DNA of 61,785 nt. Origin: an uncultured Blautia sp. Its GTDB lineage: Bacteria; Bacillota; Clostridia; Lachnospirales; Lachnospiraceae. Shown in pieces: positions 33,989-42,420 of the stretch. The DNA lies in assembly GCA_900553515.1 (NCBI GenBank), contig USDN01000010.1:1-61785 (forward strand), in the 5' to 3' direction. Numbering within the stretch: position 1 is the stretch's first letter; each line of letters begins with the position of its first letter. Below the pieces are notes generated by a model. The model saw only the letters and a program-made list of their open reading frames with translations. It was not told where the DNA came from and did not search any database. The position numbers were made by a program, and so were the translations under genes.

Positions 33989-34327
33989 TTACAGTGGCGG
34001 AATATCCATCTCAATACCTTCTGTCAATGTTCTGCATATCCTCTGCAGCATCCTGCAGAGATCCAGTTCTGCATCCAGATATGCATTTACCTGAGGAATA
34101 CGGCGAAGCTCTTCCGATTCCCTGGAAAGCACTTCGGCAAGATGGAACATGTTACTTCTGTCCTCCTCATTTTGAAGACGGAAATTATCAGACCGGAACT
34201 GACGGACTCTTTCCTCCAGTTCCGGATTCTGGTTCAGGATTTCCTCCTGAAGTCTGTACTCCTTATAAACACGGCTTTTTTTGACAGACTGGATCAGCAT
34301 ATGGATATTCCTGTTAATCCCGTCCAT
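33989..34327 (-). CDS. YlbF-family regulator
   Basis: Small helical protein of the YlbF/YmcA family (RicA/RicF relatives), whose Bacillus members form a complex that directs RNase Y processing. 112 residues from the ATG at 34327, chosen because GGAGG precedes it; the longer reading runs into the RNase J gene. Helices at ~1-40 and ~45-90, with no catalytic motif. It starts only two bases after the RNase J stop, so the two are almost certainly coupled. The cysteines that hold clusters in the Ric proteins are not clearly present. Confidence 0.8.
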   Translation of the reverse strand: MDGINRNIHMLIQSVKKSRVYKEYRLQEEILNQNPELEERVRQFRSDNFRLQNEEDRSNMFHLAEVLSRESEELRRIPQVNAYLDAELDLCRMLQRICRTLTEGIEMDIPPL

Positions 34328-34329
34328 TG

Positions 34330-36237
34330 TCAGGCCTCCATAATGATCGGCAGTATCATTGGTCTTCTCTTTGTCCGTTTCCAAAGATAATCACCTACTG
34401 CATCTTTTACTACAAGCTTGATCTTGCCCCAGTCTGTAATATTTCTGTCCATACAGGATTCCAGAGCCTGCTCTACAACTTCCTTTGCATGAACCATCAG
34501 ATCTTCGGATTCCCTTACATAAACAAATCCTCTGGATACAATATCCGGTCCTGCCAGAACCACATTGCTGTGACGTTCCAGTGTCATCACAACGATCATG
34601 ATTCCATCTTCAGCCAGATGCTGTCTGTCACGAAGAACAATATTGCCTACATCGCCAACACCCAGTCCATCTACCAGGATTCCGCCTGTCTGAACACTTC
34701 CTGTCACCTGAGCACTGTATTCATCCAGTTCAAGGACATTACCGGAAGCCAGGATAAAGATATTTTCTTTTGGGATCCCCAGCTCCTCTGCAATATGCTT
34801 CTGAGCAGTCAGATGACGGTATTCCCCATGTACCGGGATCGCATATTTAGGACGTACCAGTGAATAGATCAGTTTGATTTCCTCCTGACAGGCATGTCCT
34901 GAAACATGTGCATCCTGGAAGATAACTTTTGCCCCTTTCATATACAGCTCATTGATAACCTTGGAAACTGCCTTTTCATTTCCCGGAATGGGATTGGAGC
35001 TGAAGATAATGGTGTCATTTGGTTTAATGGTGATCTTTTTGTGGATATTCGCTGCCATCCTGGACAATGCTGCCATGGATTCTCCCTGGCTTCCAGTCGT
35101 GATAAGTACTACCTTTTCATCAGGATAATTCTTTACCTGATCGATCTCAATCAGTGTATTTTCCGGAATCCTAAGATATCCCAGTTCAGACGCTGTGGAA
35201 ATTACATTGACCATACTGCGTCCTTCCACTGCAACCTTTCTGCCAAACCGATATGCCGTATTGATGATCTGCTGCACACGGTCTACATTGGAAGCAAAAG
35301 TAGCTATGATGATCCTGCTGGAAGGATATTCATTGAACAGATTATCAAACACTCTTCCCACCGTACGTTCTGACATGGTAAAACCAGGTCTTTCTGCATT
35401 GGTGCTGTCACACATCAAAGCCAGTACACCTTTTTTACCGATCTCTGCAAAGCGCTGCAGATCGATCGCATCTCCAAATACCGGAGTATAATCAACCTTA
35501 AAGTCTCCTGTATGCACAACAATACCTGCCGGAGAATAGATTGCCAGCGCGGAAGCATCCTGGATACTGTGGTTTGTCTTGATAAATTCGATTGAAAAAT
35601 CTCCAAGATTGATCACCTGGCCATGCTTCACCTCTTTTAATTTGGTAGAGCGCACCAGATTATGCTCTTTCAGCTTATTGGTGATCAGTCCCAGTGTCAG
35701 CTTTGTGGAATAGATCGGAACATTTACTTCTTTTAATACATACGGCAGTGCACCGATATGATCCTCATGTCCATGAGTGATCACAAAGCCTTTGACCTTG
35801 GAGATATTTTCTTTCAGATATGTCACATCCGGGATCACAAGATCGATTCCCAGCATATCATCTTCCGGAAAAGACAATCCGCAGTCTACTACTACTATAC
35901 TCTCTCCGTATTCAAAAGCTGTAATATTCATTCCAATCTGTTCCAGACCGCCCAATGGAATCACTTTAAGCCGTTCCCCTGTTCTGCGGACGCGCCTTCC
36001 CTGTCTGGATGGATTTTTCGCCGGACTTTTGGCAGAAGCATTTCTGGCAGTGTTCTTATTCACCGGTTTCTGCTGTTTATCCATATATTTTCCACTTTGT
36101 CTTGTCTGCTGTTTATATCTGTTGTTTTTCTGTTTTGTTACCTGTTTTTTTGTATTATAATCGGAAGATCTCTGGTTTCCTCCGTTTCGTTTCTGTTTTT
36201 CATCTTTTTCTTTTATATTACTATTTTCACTTTTCAA
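34330..36237 (-). CDS. rnj: ribonuclease J with N-terminal basic extension
   Basis: Metallo-beta-lactamase/beta-CASP RNase with 5'-3' exonuclease and endonuclease activity. The zinc motif HGHEDH is at residues 155-160, followed by further RNase J motifs (HTGDFKVDYTP, GHACQEEIK, HGEYRHL). TTG at 36237 is chosen because GGAGGTG lies six bases upstream. This leaves an ~87-residue Lys/Asn/Gln/Arg-rich extension before the catalytic core, longer than in Bacillus RNase J1. It precedes the ylbF gene by two bases. 635 residues in total. Confidence 0.92.
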   Translation of the reverse strand: MKSENSNIKEKDEKQKRNGGNQRSSDYNTKKQVTKQKNNRYKQQTRQSGKYMDKQQKPVNKNTARNASAKSPAKNPSRQGRRVRRTGERLKVIPLGGLEQIGMNITAFEYGESIVVVDCGLSFPEDDMLGIDLVIPDVTYLKENISKVKGFVITHGHEDHIGALPYVLKEVNVPIYSTKLTLGLITNKLKEHNLVRSTKLKEVKHGQVINLGDFSIEFIKTNHSIQDASALAIYSPAGIVVHTGDFKVDYTPVFGDAIDLQRFAEIGKKGVLALMCDSTNAERPGFTMSERTVGRVFDNLFNEYPSSRIIIATFASNVDRVQQIINTAYRFGRKVAVEGRSMVNVISTASELGYLRIPENTLIEIDQVKNYPDEKVVLITTGSQGESMAALSRMAANIHKKITIKPNDTIIFSSNPIPGNEKAVSKVINELYMKGAKVIFQDAHVSGHACQEEIKLIYSLVRPKYAIPVHGEYRHLTAQKHIAEELGIPKENIFILASGNVLELDEYSAQVTGSVQTGGILVDGLGVGDVGNIVLRDRQHLAEDGIMIVVMTLERHSNVVLAGPDIVSRGFVYVRESEDLMVHAKEVVEQALESCMDRNITDWGKIKLVVKDAVGDYLWKRTKRRPMILPIIMEA

Positions 36238-36382
36238 ACAATGCACCTCCATACTTATGTGCTGCTTTATGCAAATTTGTGCACGAAAACTCAGGAATAC
36301 CAGGGGCATTCCTTTTCACTTTTGTCTGTAACAGGCAGACATTGGCAATATTGTTTTTATAACTGTTTTATTTTGCTGAAAA

Positions 36383-36640
36383 TCACATTTCCAGGTCTAC
36401 ATCTTCCAGCATTTGCTCAAAAACTTTATAAACTGCCTGCAGTTCTTCTTCCTCTTCAACCATTTCATAACATGCTTCCGGGCTCTCATCCGAAGAAGTA
36501 TCTTTCAAAATATAGGCAGATGCTTCATCTTCCAGGGAATCTGATACCAGAAGATAGGATTTCCCTGCGATCATTGTCTGTTCTTCTACGTAAAACTCTT
36601 CTGTTGTCCCATCCGGGGACTGAAATCTGATTTTTTCCAT
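36383..36640 (-). CDS. DUF1292 protein (YrzB-like)
   Basis: Acidic 85-residue protein of family DUF1292 (Bacillus YrzB), function unknown. It has a beta-rich N-terminal half (KIRFQSPDGTTEEFYVEEQTMIAGKSYLLVSD) and an acidic C-terminal helix. It lies ten bases after yqgF in the conserved ireB-yqgF-DUF1292 order. The gap to rnj (36238-36382) holds only small hairpins and no clear promoter. Confidence 0.85.
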   Translation of the reverse strand: MEKIRFQSPDGTTEEFYVEEQTMIAGKSYLLVSDSLEDEASAYILKDTSSDESPEACYEMVEEEEELQAVYKVFEQMLEDVDLEM

Positions 36641-36650
36641 GCTGCCATCC

Positions 36651-37076
36651 TTATCTGTTTGCCAGAGAATCCAGATATCCCTGTAAGATCAAAACTGCTG
36701 CCAGAGAATCCAGATGCTCCTTTCTGTCCTCACGGCGTACTCCGCCTTCCATAAGAACACGGTTCGCCTCCATCGTTGTCAGACGCTCGTCCCACATGAC
36801 TACAGGCAGACCCGTCCTTCTCTCCAGTGTCTCTTTAAATTCCAGAGATTTTTCTGCCCTTTCTCCAAGGGTATTGTTCATGTTTTTCGGAAGTCCCACA
36901 ACAATCTGTTCCACACCATACTCCGCCACCAGTTCCTCTATCCGGGCCAGTGTCTTTCGAAGCTTATTCTCCTGCTTCCTCCATATGGTCTCCACTTTTT
37001 GAGCAGTCAGACCCAAAGGGTCGCTGACTGCCACACCTACGGTCTTAGAGCCATAATCCAGTCCTAATATACGCAT
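36651..37076 (-). CDS. ruvX: YqgF/RuvX nuclease
   Basis: RNase H-fold protein that matures the 5' end of pre-16S rRNA; also described as a putative Holliday-junction resolvase. The first strand motif LGLDYGSKTVGVAVSDPLG carries the catalytic Asp, with VVGLPKNMN and WDERLTT following; 141 residues. It starts one base after the ireB stop and precedes DUF1292, an arrangement kept widely in Firmicutes. Confidence 0.92.
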   Translation of the reverse strand: MRILGLDYGSKTVGVAVSDPLGLTAQKVETIWRKQENKLRKTLARIEELVAEYGVEQIVVGLPKNMNNTLGERAEKSLEFKETLERRTGLPVVMWDERLTTMEANRVLMEGGVRREDRKEHLDSLAAVLILQGYLDSLANR

Positions 37077-37077
37077 A

Positions 37078-37350
37078 TCAGCGTTCCCAGGAGCGATTTC
37101 TGATATATTCGTTCAGAAGCTCCTCTACCAGTTCATCTCTTTCCACCTTCATGATCATGCTTCTGGCACCTTTATGACTGGTAATATAAGTCGGATCACC
37201 GGACATAATATAGCCTACGATCTGATTGACCGGGTTATATCCTTTTTCATCCATTGCATTGTACACCAGATCCAAAACTTCTTTTACTTCCAGTTCCTGG
37301 TCTGGTTTTGTCCTGAAATACTGTGTATTTCCTAAATTGTTTTCTGCCAT
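37078..37350 (-). CDS. ireB: IreB-family regulatory phosphoprotein
   Basis: UPF0297/IreB protein, a substrate of the PASTA kinase IreK in enterococci that affects cephalosporin tolerance (family knowledge). 90 residues; the family-specific core YNPVNQIVGYIMSGDPTYITSHKGARS is intact. N-terminal threonines are present in NTQYFRTK, in the region phosphorylated in Enterococcus. It begins the ireB-yqgF-DUF1292 set; alaS, the usual upstream neighbour in Bacillus, is replaced by mtaB. Confidence 0.92.
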   Translation of the reverse strand: MAENNLGNTQYFRTKPDQELEVKEVLDLVYNAMDEKGYNPVNQIVGYIMSGDPTYITSHKGARSMIMKVERDELVEELLNEYIRNRSWER

Positions 37351-37396
37351 TTTTTCTCACGTCCTTACTATTATTTCTTTTCTATTTTAATATAAT

Positions 37397-38746
37397 TCAC
37401 CGTAAAATACAAGGTGAGTTTTCTGTCAGTTTCCCCAGAAGAATATGTTCCTTTGCAAAACCGGTGATTTTTACCGTCAGAAGATCATTGATACAGATTC
37501 CCTTCTGTTTTTCCACAGCCACCTTTACATACTCCTTGCTGTGGCTGAGATAGAAGACTTTTCCATCGATCTCTATCTCTTCCTCGATCAGTATCTCCAA
37601 ATCTCTGCCTGTCATATTTTCTTCATATTCCCGGGCACGGAGTTCGTGTAATTCCAGCATTTTTTCACTTCGTTTTGCCTTTTCAGCTTCTGTCAGCTGT
37701 CCATCCATCGCTGCTGCCTTTGTACCCTGACGTCTGGAATACTTAAAAATATGCGTCTCATAAAAATGTATATTTTTTACAAATTCATAGGATTCCAGAA
37801 AATCTTCTTCTGTCTCCTGAGGAAATCCGACGATCACATCTGTAGTCAGAGCAGGAACCGGATAATATTTCCTGATCAGTGCACATTTTTCCGCATACTC
37901 CTCAGCACTGTATCTACGGTTCATATCTTTCAGAGTCTTGTTGCAGCCGCTCTGAAGAGACAGGTGAAAATGAGGGCATACCTTTGGAAGGGCCGAAATC
38001 CCTTCCATAAATTCTTCTGTAATGATGCGGGGCTCCAGTGACCCCAAACGAATTCTTTTGATGCCTTCTATCTCATGAACTGCCCGGATCAGAGAAAGAA
38101 GATCTGCCTTTTTATCTTCATCCTTAAAATCCACACCATAAGAACTTAAATGGATTCCGGTAAGCACCACCTCTTTATATCCGCCTGCAGCAAGACTCCT
38201 TACTTCTTCCAGGATCTCTGTGATCTTACGGCTGCGTACTCTCCCTCTCGCATAGGGGATGATGCAGTAAGTACAAAACTGATTACAGCCATCCTGCACC
38301 TTAATATACGCTCGCACATGTTCTGCAGTATGATCAATAGAAAGTTCCTCATATTCTTTTGTTTTATTTATTTCTATCACCCGGGCTTTTTTTTCATGCT
38401 CTTTTTCAAATTCTTCAAGAGCCTGAACGATTTGATTTTTCTGATTGTTTCCAAGAATCAGATCTACAGAAGCATCTTCTTTCAGCTTCTCTGTATCTGT
38501 CTGGGCATAGCATCCTGTAGCCACTACAATCGCATCCGGATTCATTTTTTTTGCTTTATGGAGCATCTGTCTGGATTTTCTGTCCGCTATATTTGTCACC
38601 GTACAGGTATTGATCAGATATACGTCTGCTCCCTCCTGGAAAGGCACGATCTCATAGCCTGCCTGCTCCAGAAGCTGCTGCATTGCCTCTACTTCATAGG
38701 CATTCACCTTACATCCCAGATTATGAAGCGCAACTTTTTTACTCAT
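37397..38746 (-). CDS. mtaB: tRNA (t6A37) C2-methylthiotransferase MtaB
   Basis: Radical-SAM enzyme that converts t6A37 to ms2t6A in tRNA. The UPF0004 domain comes first with its cluster cysteines (LGCKVN, NTCTVT, GCYAQ), then the radical-SAM motif CNQFCTYC and a C-terminal TRAM-like region (residues ~380-445). 449 residues. The motif pattern fits MtaB rather than MiaB or RimO. In Bacillus this gene (yqeV) ends the dnaK operon; here it lies beyond nifS-thiI and leads into ireB. Confidence 0.93.
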   Translation of the reverse strand: MSKKVALHNLGCKVNAYEVEAMQQLLEQAGYEIVPFQEGADVYLINTCTVTNIADRKSRQMLHKAKKMNPDAIVVATGCYAQTDTEKLKEDASVDLILGNNQKNQIVQALEEFEKEHEKKARVIEINKTKEYEELSIDHTAEHVRAYIKVQDGCNQFCTYCIIPYARGRVRSRKITEILEEVRSLAAGGYKEVVLTGIHLSSYGVDFKDEDKKADLLSLIRAVHEIEGIKRIRLGSLEPRIITEEFMEGISALPKVCPHFHLSLQSGCNKTLKDMNRRYSAEEYAEKCALIRKYYPVPALTTDVIVGFPQETEEDFLESYEFVKNIHFYETHIFKYSRRQGTKAAAMDGQLTEAEKAKRSEKMLELHELRAREYEENMTGRDLEILIEEEIEIDGKVFYLSHSKEYVKVAVEKQKGICINDLLTVKITGFAKEHILLGKLTENSPCILR

Positions 38747-38891
38747 ATTTATGTCATTCCTTTTTCTATGTCAACTGGTCATTGTTTCAAATATCATGGG
38801 TACTGTCCCTTCCGTTTACAGCAACGGAATCTTCATTACTATTTATACTAACTCAGATTTTCCACTTCATGGAAATTTAACAGCTTTTCCC

Positions 38892-38920
38892 TTGACTTTT
38901 CATCAGGGGACGTATAAGAT
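38892..38920 (+). promoter_or_regulatory. sigma-A-type promoter of the HPr-like gene
   Basis: TTGACT (38892-38897), a 17-nt spacer and TAAGAT (38915-38920), 40 nt before the ATG. Confidence 0.6.
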
Positions 38921-38959
38921 AAAAGCTGTAATACAACTAATATAAAGGAGGTCATCATT

Positions 38960-39196
38960 ATGAAAACATTAAAAATATCTTTGAACTCTATCGACAAAGT
39001 AAAAGCATTTGTAAATGAAATCAGTAAATTTGACTGTGATTTTGATCTTGTATCCGGAAGATACGTTATCGATGCAAAATCTATCATGGGCATCTTCAGC
39101 CTGGATCTGTCCAAGCCTATAAATCTGAACATCCACGCAGAGGGAACCACTCTGGATTCTATTCTTGCTGTTGTTCAGGCATACGTAATCGAATAA
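38960..39196 (+). CDS. HPr-like protein lacking the phosphorylatable histidine (Crh-like)
   Basis: 78-residue protein with the HPr fold pattern. The regulatory-serine motif is kept (AKSIMGIFSL, Ser41, equivalent to Ser46 of HPr), but the active-site histidine segment (GIHARPA in HPr) is replaced by NSIDKVKAF, so it cannot accept phosphate from enzyme I. This pattern resembles Crh of Bacillus, which acts with CcpA in catabolite repression after serine phosphorylation. It is the only plus-strand gene between thiI and mtaB, with its own promoter, an AAAGGAGG ribosome site and a terminator. The Crh role is inferred. Confidence 0.75.
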   Translation: MKTLKISLNSIDKVKAFVNEISKFDCDFDLVSGRYVIDAKSIMGIFSLDLSKPINLNIHAEGTTLDSILAVVQAYVIE

Positions 39197-39208
39197 GATA
39201 TTTATTCT

Positions 39209-39238
39209 GCCGCAGCGTATCGTACGCCGCGGCTTTTT
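39209..39238 (+). terminator. intrinsic terminator of the HPr-like gene
   Basis: GCCGCaGCGTA and TACGCcGCGGC pair around TCG (39209-39233), followed by TTTTT. Confidence 0.85.
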
Positions 39239-39242
39239 CATT

Positions 39243-40424
39243 TTACTTTATCTCAATCACTTCTGTGGAAGCCAAAGCCTCCTCCATAAGCTGATCGATC
39301 TTTTCTTCCAGTTTTGTCTCGGATCTGTGAATCACATTTAAGTTCGGTTTTGTTACCGGATGCTTTGCCACAAAAATCGTACAGCAGTCCTCAAAAGGCT
39401 GGATAGAAGTCTCAAATGTATTGATCTTTCTGGAAATCTCTACAATCTCCTGTTTGTCAAATCCGATCACAGGGCGATAAACAGGAAGTGTACATACTTC
39501 ATTAGTGGCCGCAAGGCTCTGAAGCGTCTGACTTGCCACCTGTCCGATACTTTCTCCTGTGATCAGACCAAGACAGCCTGATTCCTTCGCAAAATGCTCT
39601 GCGATACGCATCATATAACGACGCATGATAATGGTCAGTTCTTCATGAGGACACTGATCATAAATATACAGCTGTATATCTGTAAAATTCACCACATGAA
39701 GACGGATCGGACCACTGTAGCGGGCAACCAGCTTAGCCAGATCCACTACTTTCTGTTTTGCCCGTTCACTGGTATAAGGCGGTGCATGAAAATATACCGC
39801 ATCGATCTTTACGCCACGCTTGGCGATCATATAGCCTGCCACCGGACTGTCAATTCCGCCGGAAAGAAGGAGCATCGCCTTACCGTTGGTTCCCACAGGC
39901 ATTCCTCCCGGTCCCGGAATGGTCTCTGAATAAACATAAATCTTATCTCTGATTTCTACAGAAAGTGTCATCTGAGGATTATGAACATCTACGGATGCCT
40001 CTGGAAATTCATCCAGAATCAGACCTCCCAGATGTGCACTGACCTCCATGGAATTGACCGGATAGGATTTTTTTGCTCTTCTGGTATAAACCTTAAAAGT
40101 TCCGGAAAATCCCGGATAACGGTTTTTCATATAGCTGACTACATCTTTTCCCATCTGTTCCAGTCCCTGATCCTCATAAATTACAACAGGACTGATGCCC
40201 ACAATGCCAAATACACACTGAAGGGCTTCTACTGCCTCATCAAAATCATATTCTTCAGGACAGAGCACATATACTCTTCCCTGTTCTTTGATCACACGGA
40301 ATTCTCCATCTACAGGTTCCAGAGCAAGACGCATCTGTTTTACCAGGGCATCCTCAAAAAGATACCTGTTTTTTCCTTTGATGGCAATTTCCGCATATTT
40401 GATCAGAAATGCATGAAAAATCAT
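39243..40424 (-). CDS. thiI: tRNA 4-thiouridine synthase ThiI (no rhodanese domain)
   Basis: Adenylates uridine-8 of tRNA and inserts sulfur to make s4U; it also serves thiamine thiazole synthesis in some bacteria. N-terminal ferredoxin-like and THUMP domains (1-165), then the PP-loop motif LLSGGIDSPVAGYM (~183-196). 393 residues; the C-terminal rhodanese domain of E. coli ThiI is missing, as in many Firmicutes, where a dedicated desulfurase supplies the persulfide directly. That desulfurase is encoded 43 nt upstream. Confidence 0.93.
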   Translation of the reverse strand: MIFHAFLIKYAEIAIKGKNRYLFEDALVKQMRLALEPVDGEFRVIKEQGRVYVLCPEEYDFDEAVEALQCVFGIVGISPVVIYEDQGLEQMGKDVVSYMKNRYPGFSGTFKVYTRRAKKSYPVNSMEVSAHLGGLILDEFPEASVDVHNPQMTLSVEIRDKIYVYSETIPGPGGMPVGTNGKAMLLLSGGIDSPVAGYMIAKRGVKIDAVYFHAPPYTSERAKQKVVDLAKLVARYSGPIRLHVVNFTDIQLYIYDQCPHEELTIIMRRYMMRIAEHFAKESGCLGLITGESIGQVASQTLQSLAATNEVCTLPVYRPVIGFDKQEIVEISRKINTFETSIQPFEDCCTIFVAKHPVTKPNLNVIHRSETKLEEKIDQLMEEALASTEVIEIK

Positions 40425-40467
40425 AACTTTTCTCCTTTATGCTTCTTAATTTTATCTTTTTAGTTTT

Positions 40468-41628
40468 TTATCTTCTGGAATATCTCCGCAGCATAGGAAC
40501 CAGTTCCTCCATTACCTGAAGGAAATGGTCCGCCTCTTCCACAGTATTTTCCTCTGAAAAACTCAGGCGAACTGTACTTTCAATCTGATCCTTCGGCATT
40601 CCCATTGCTGCCAGAGTGCTGCTTGGCTTACGCTTATGACTGGAGCATGCGCTTCCTGCTGATATAAAAATATCTCTTTCTTCCAGAGAATGAAGAAGCA
40701 CTTCGCTTCGCACTCCCATAACACTGATACTTAAGATCTGAGGCGCTCCTTCTCTTAATTCCATTCCATTAATACGGATATCCGGGATTTTTTCCAGCCC
40801 TTTTGCGATATATTCTTTCAGACTGTACATTTTCTCTACATTAGCATCCAGATTACGGTATATTTCTTCTGCTGCCACACCAAGTCCGGCAATTCCCGGG
40901 ACATTATCTGTACCGGAACGCATTCCGCTCTGCTGCCCTCCGCCAAGAATCTGCGGCTGGATCTTTGCTTTTTCATTTATATAGAGGAAACCAACACCTT
41001 TCGGGCCATGAATCTTATGACTGCTGACAGAAAGAAGATCAATCCCCATTTTTTTCGGATAAATCCTGTATTTTCCAAATGCCTGGATCGCGTCCACATG
41101 AAACAGAGCCTTTGGGCTTTTTTCCCTGATACGCCTGCTGATTTCTTCCACAGGCATCACCGCGCCTACTTCATTATTTACAAACATGACTGACACCAGT
41201 ATGGTATCCGGGCGCAGGACTGCTTCCAGCGCGTCCAGCTTCACTACTCCACGGCTGTCCACCGGAAGGTAAGTCACTTCAAATCCCTGTTCCTGAAGGA
41301 ACAATGCCGGCTGGCTTACTGCCGGATGCTCTACTGCAGTTGTAATGATATGGTTTCCGCTCCGTTTATTTGCCATTGCCGCTCCGATCAGGGCAAGGTT
41401 ATCTGATTCTGTTCCCCCTGACGTAAACAGGATTTCTTTTTCCTGTACTTTCAGAATCCGTGCCAGCCTGGCTGCAGAATCCTTTACATATTTTTCGGCC
41501 TCCACACCTTTCAGATGCATGGCAGAAGGATTTCCAAAATCCTCTGTCATGGTTCTGATAACAATATCTTTTACAGAATCATAACATCTGGTGGTTGCGG
41601 AATTATCAAAATATACTTCCATGTTCAA
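40468..41628 (-). CDS. cysteine desulfurase, ThiI partner (NifZ/IscS-like, group I)
   Basis: PLP desulfurase of group I with the PLP lysine in SSHKIHGPKG and the catalytic loop SAGSACSSHKRKPSS. 386 residues. TTG at 41628 gives GGGAG at six-base spacing; an ATG two codons later is possible. Followed by thiI, it matches the desulfurase-ThiI pairs of Firmicutes, in which the enzyme is dedicated to tRNA thiolation. It is distinct in sequence and context from nifS (11995-13179) and from the group II enzyme (3810-4943). Confidence 0.88.
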   Translation of the reverse strand: MNMEVYFDNSATTRCYDSVKDIVIRTMTEDFGNPSAMHLKGVEAEKYVKDSAARLARILKVQEKEILFTSGGTESDNLALIGAAMANKRSGNHIITTAVEHPAVSQPALFLQEQGFEVTYLPVDSRGVVKLDALEAVLRPDTILVSVMFVNNEVGAVMPVEEISRRIREKSPKALFHVDAIQAFGKYRIYPKKMGIDLLSVSSHKIHGPKGVGFLYINEKAKIQPQILGGGQQSGMRSGTDNVPGIAGLGVAAEEIYRNLDANVEKMYSLKEYIAKGLEKIPDIRINGMELREGAPQILSISVMGVRSEVLLHSLEERDIFISAGSACSSHKRKPSSTLAAMGMPKDQIESTVRLSFSEENTVEEADHFLQVMEELVPMLRRYSRR

Positions 41629-41667
41629 TCTATACTCCCTTTATTTTCACAATACCCTGAAAACACT

Positions 41668-42417
41668 TTATGAAGACTGTTCCAGGTGGAACATCAAAAC
41701 TGACAGGACTGCAAGACCGGCAGTCTCTGTCCGAAGGATCCTTTTTCCTAAAGTAATGGGGAATACCCCCGCATTTATGGCAGCCTTCACCTCAGTTTCT
41801 TCGAACCCGCCTTCCGGTCCGATAAAAATCCCTATGGACTGTCCCGGCTGGATCCTGTTTATGATCTCCCTTGTCTCTGCCATGCCTTTTGCAAGTTCAT
41901 AAGGAATCAGACGGACATCCATCTCTTCAGCATAAGCAATTGCTTCTCTGTAGCCCATAACGGAATGAACAGAAGGAACCAGCATCCTTTTGGACTGCTT
42001 GGCTGCACTTTCTGCGATCTGCTGCCATCTCTCTACTTTTTTTGCTGCTTTTTTTCCATCCAGACGGACTACGCATCTTTTCGTTTCCACAGGAATGATT
42101 TCAAAAGCTCCCAATTCTACTGCTTTCTGAATGATCAGTTCCATTTTATCTGACTTTGGAAGTCCCTGAAAAAGATAAATCTTATTTGGCAGCTCATAAT
42201 CTGGTTCCTGGGCATAAAGGATGTGGAGACAAACTTCATCAGAAGCTGCTGATTCGATCCTGCAATGATATTCTTTTTTCTCCCCGTCACTGATCCACAA
42301 TTCCTCGCCAGGCTTCATCCTTAAAACGTTAACAATATGATTTACATCCGTTCCTGTAATATGGATCCGGTGAGCAGGTTCATCGATCTGACATGGTTCT
42401 ACAAAAAACCTCTGCAT
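41668..42417 (-). CDS. rsmE: 16S rRNA (uracil1498-N3)-methyltransferase RsmE
   Basis: SPOUT-fold methyltransferase acting on 16S rRNA U1498. An N-terminal PUA-like domain (~1-70), then SPOUT motifs: FQGLPKSDKMELIIQKAVELG, IGPEGGFEETEVKAA and LGKRILRTETAGLAVL. 249 residues. It starts three bases after the prmA stop, and the prmA-rsmE pair follows dnaJ as in the Bacillus dnaK operon. Confidence 0.93.
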   Translation of the reverse strand: MQRFFVEPCQIDEPAHRIHITGTDVNHIVNVLRMKPGEELWISDGEKKEYHCRIESAASDEVCLHILYAQEPDYELPNKIYLFQGLPKSDKMELIIQKAVELGAFEIIPVETKRCVVRLDGKKAAKKVERWQQIAESAAKQSKRMLVPSVHSVMGYREAIAYAEEMDVRLIPYELAKGMAETREIINRIQPGQSIGIFIGPEGGFEETEVKAAINAGVFPITLGKRILRTETAGLAVLSVLMFHLEQSS

Positions 42418-42420
42418 GGA

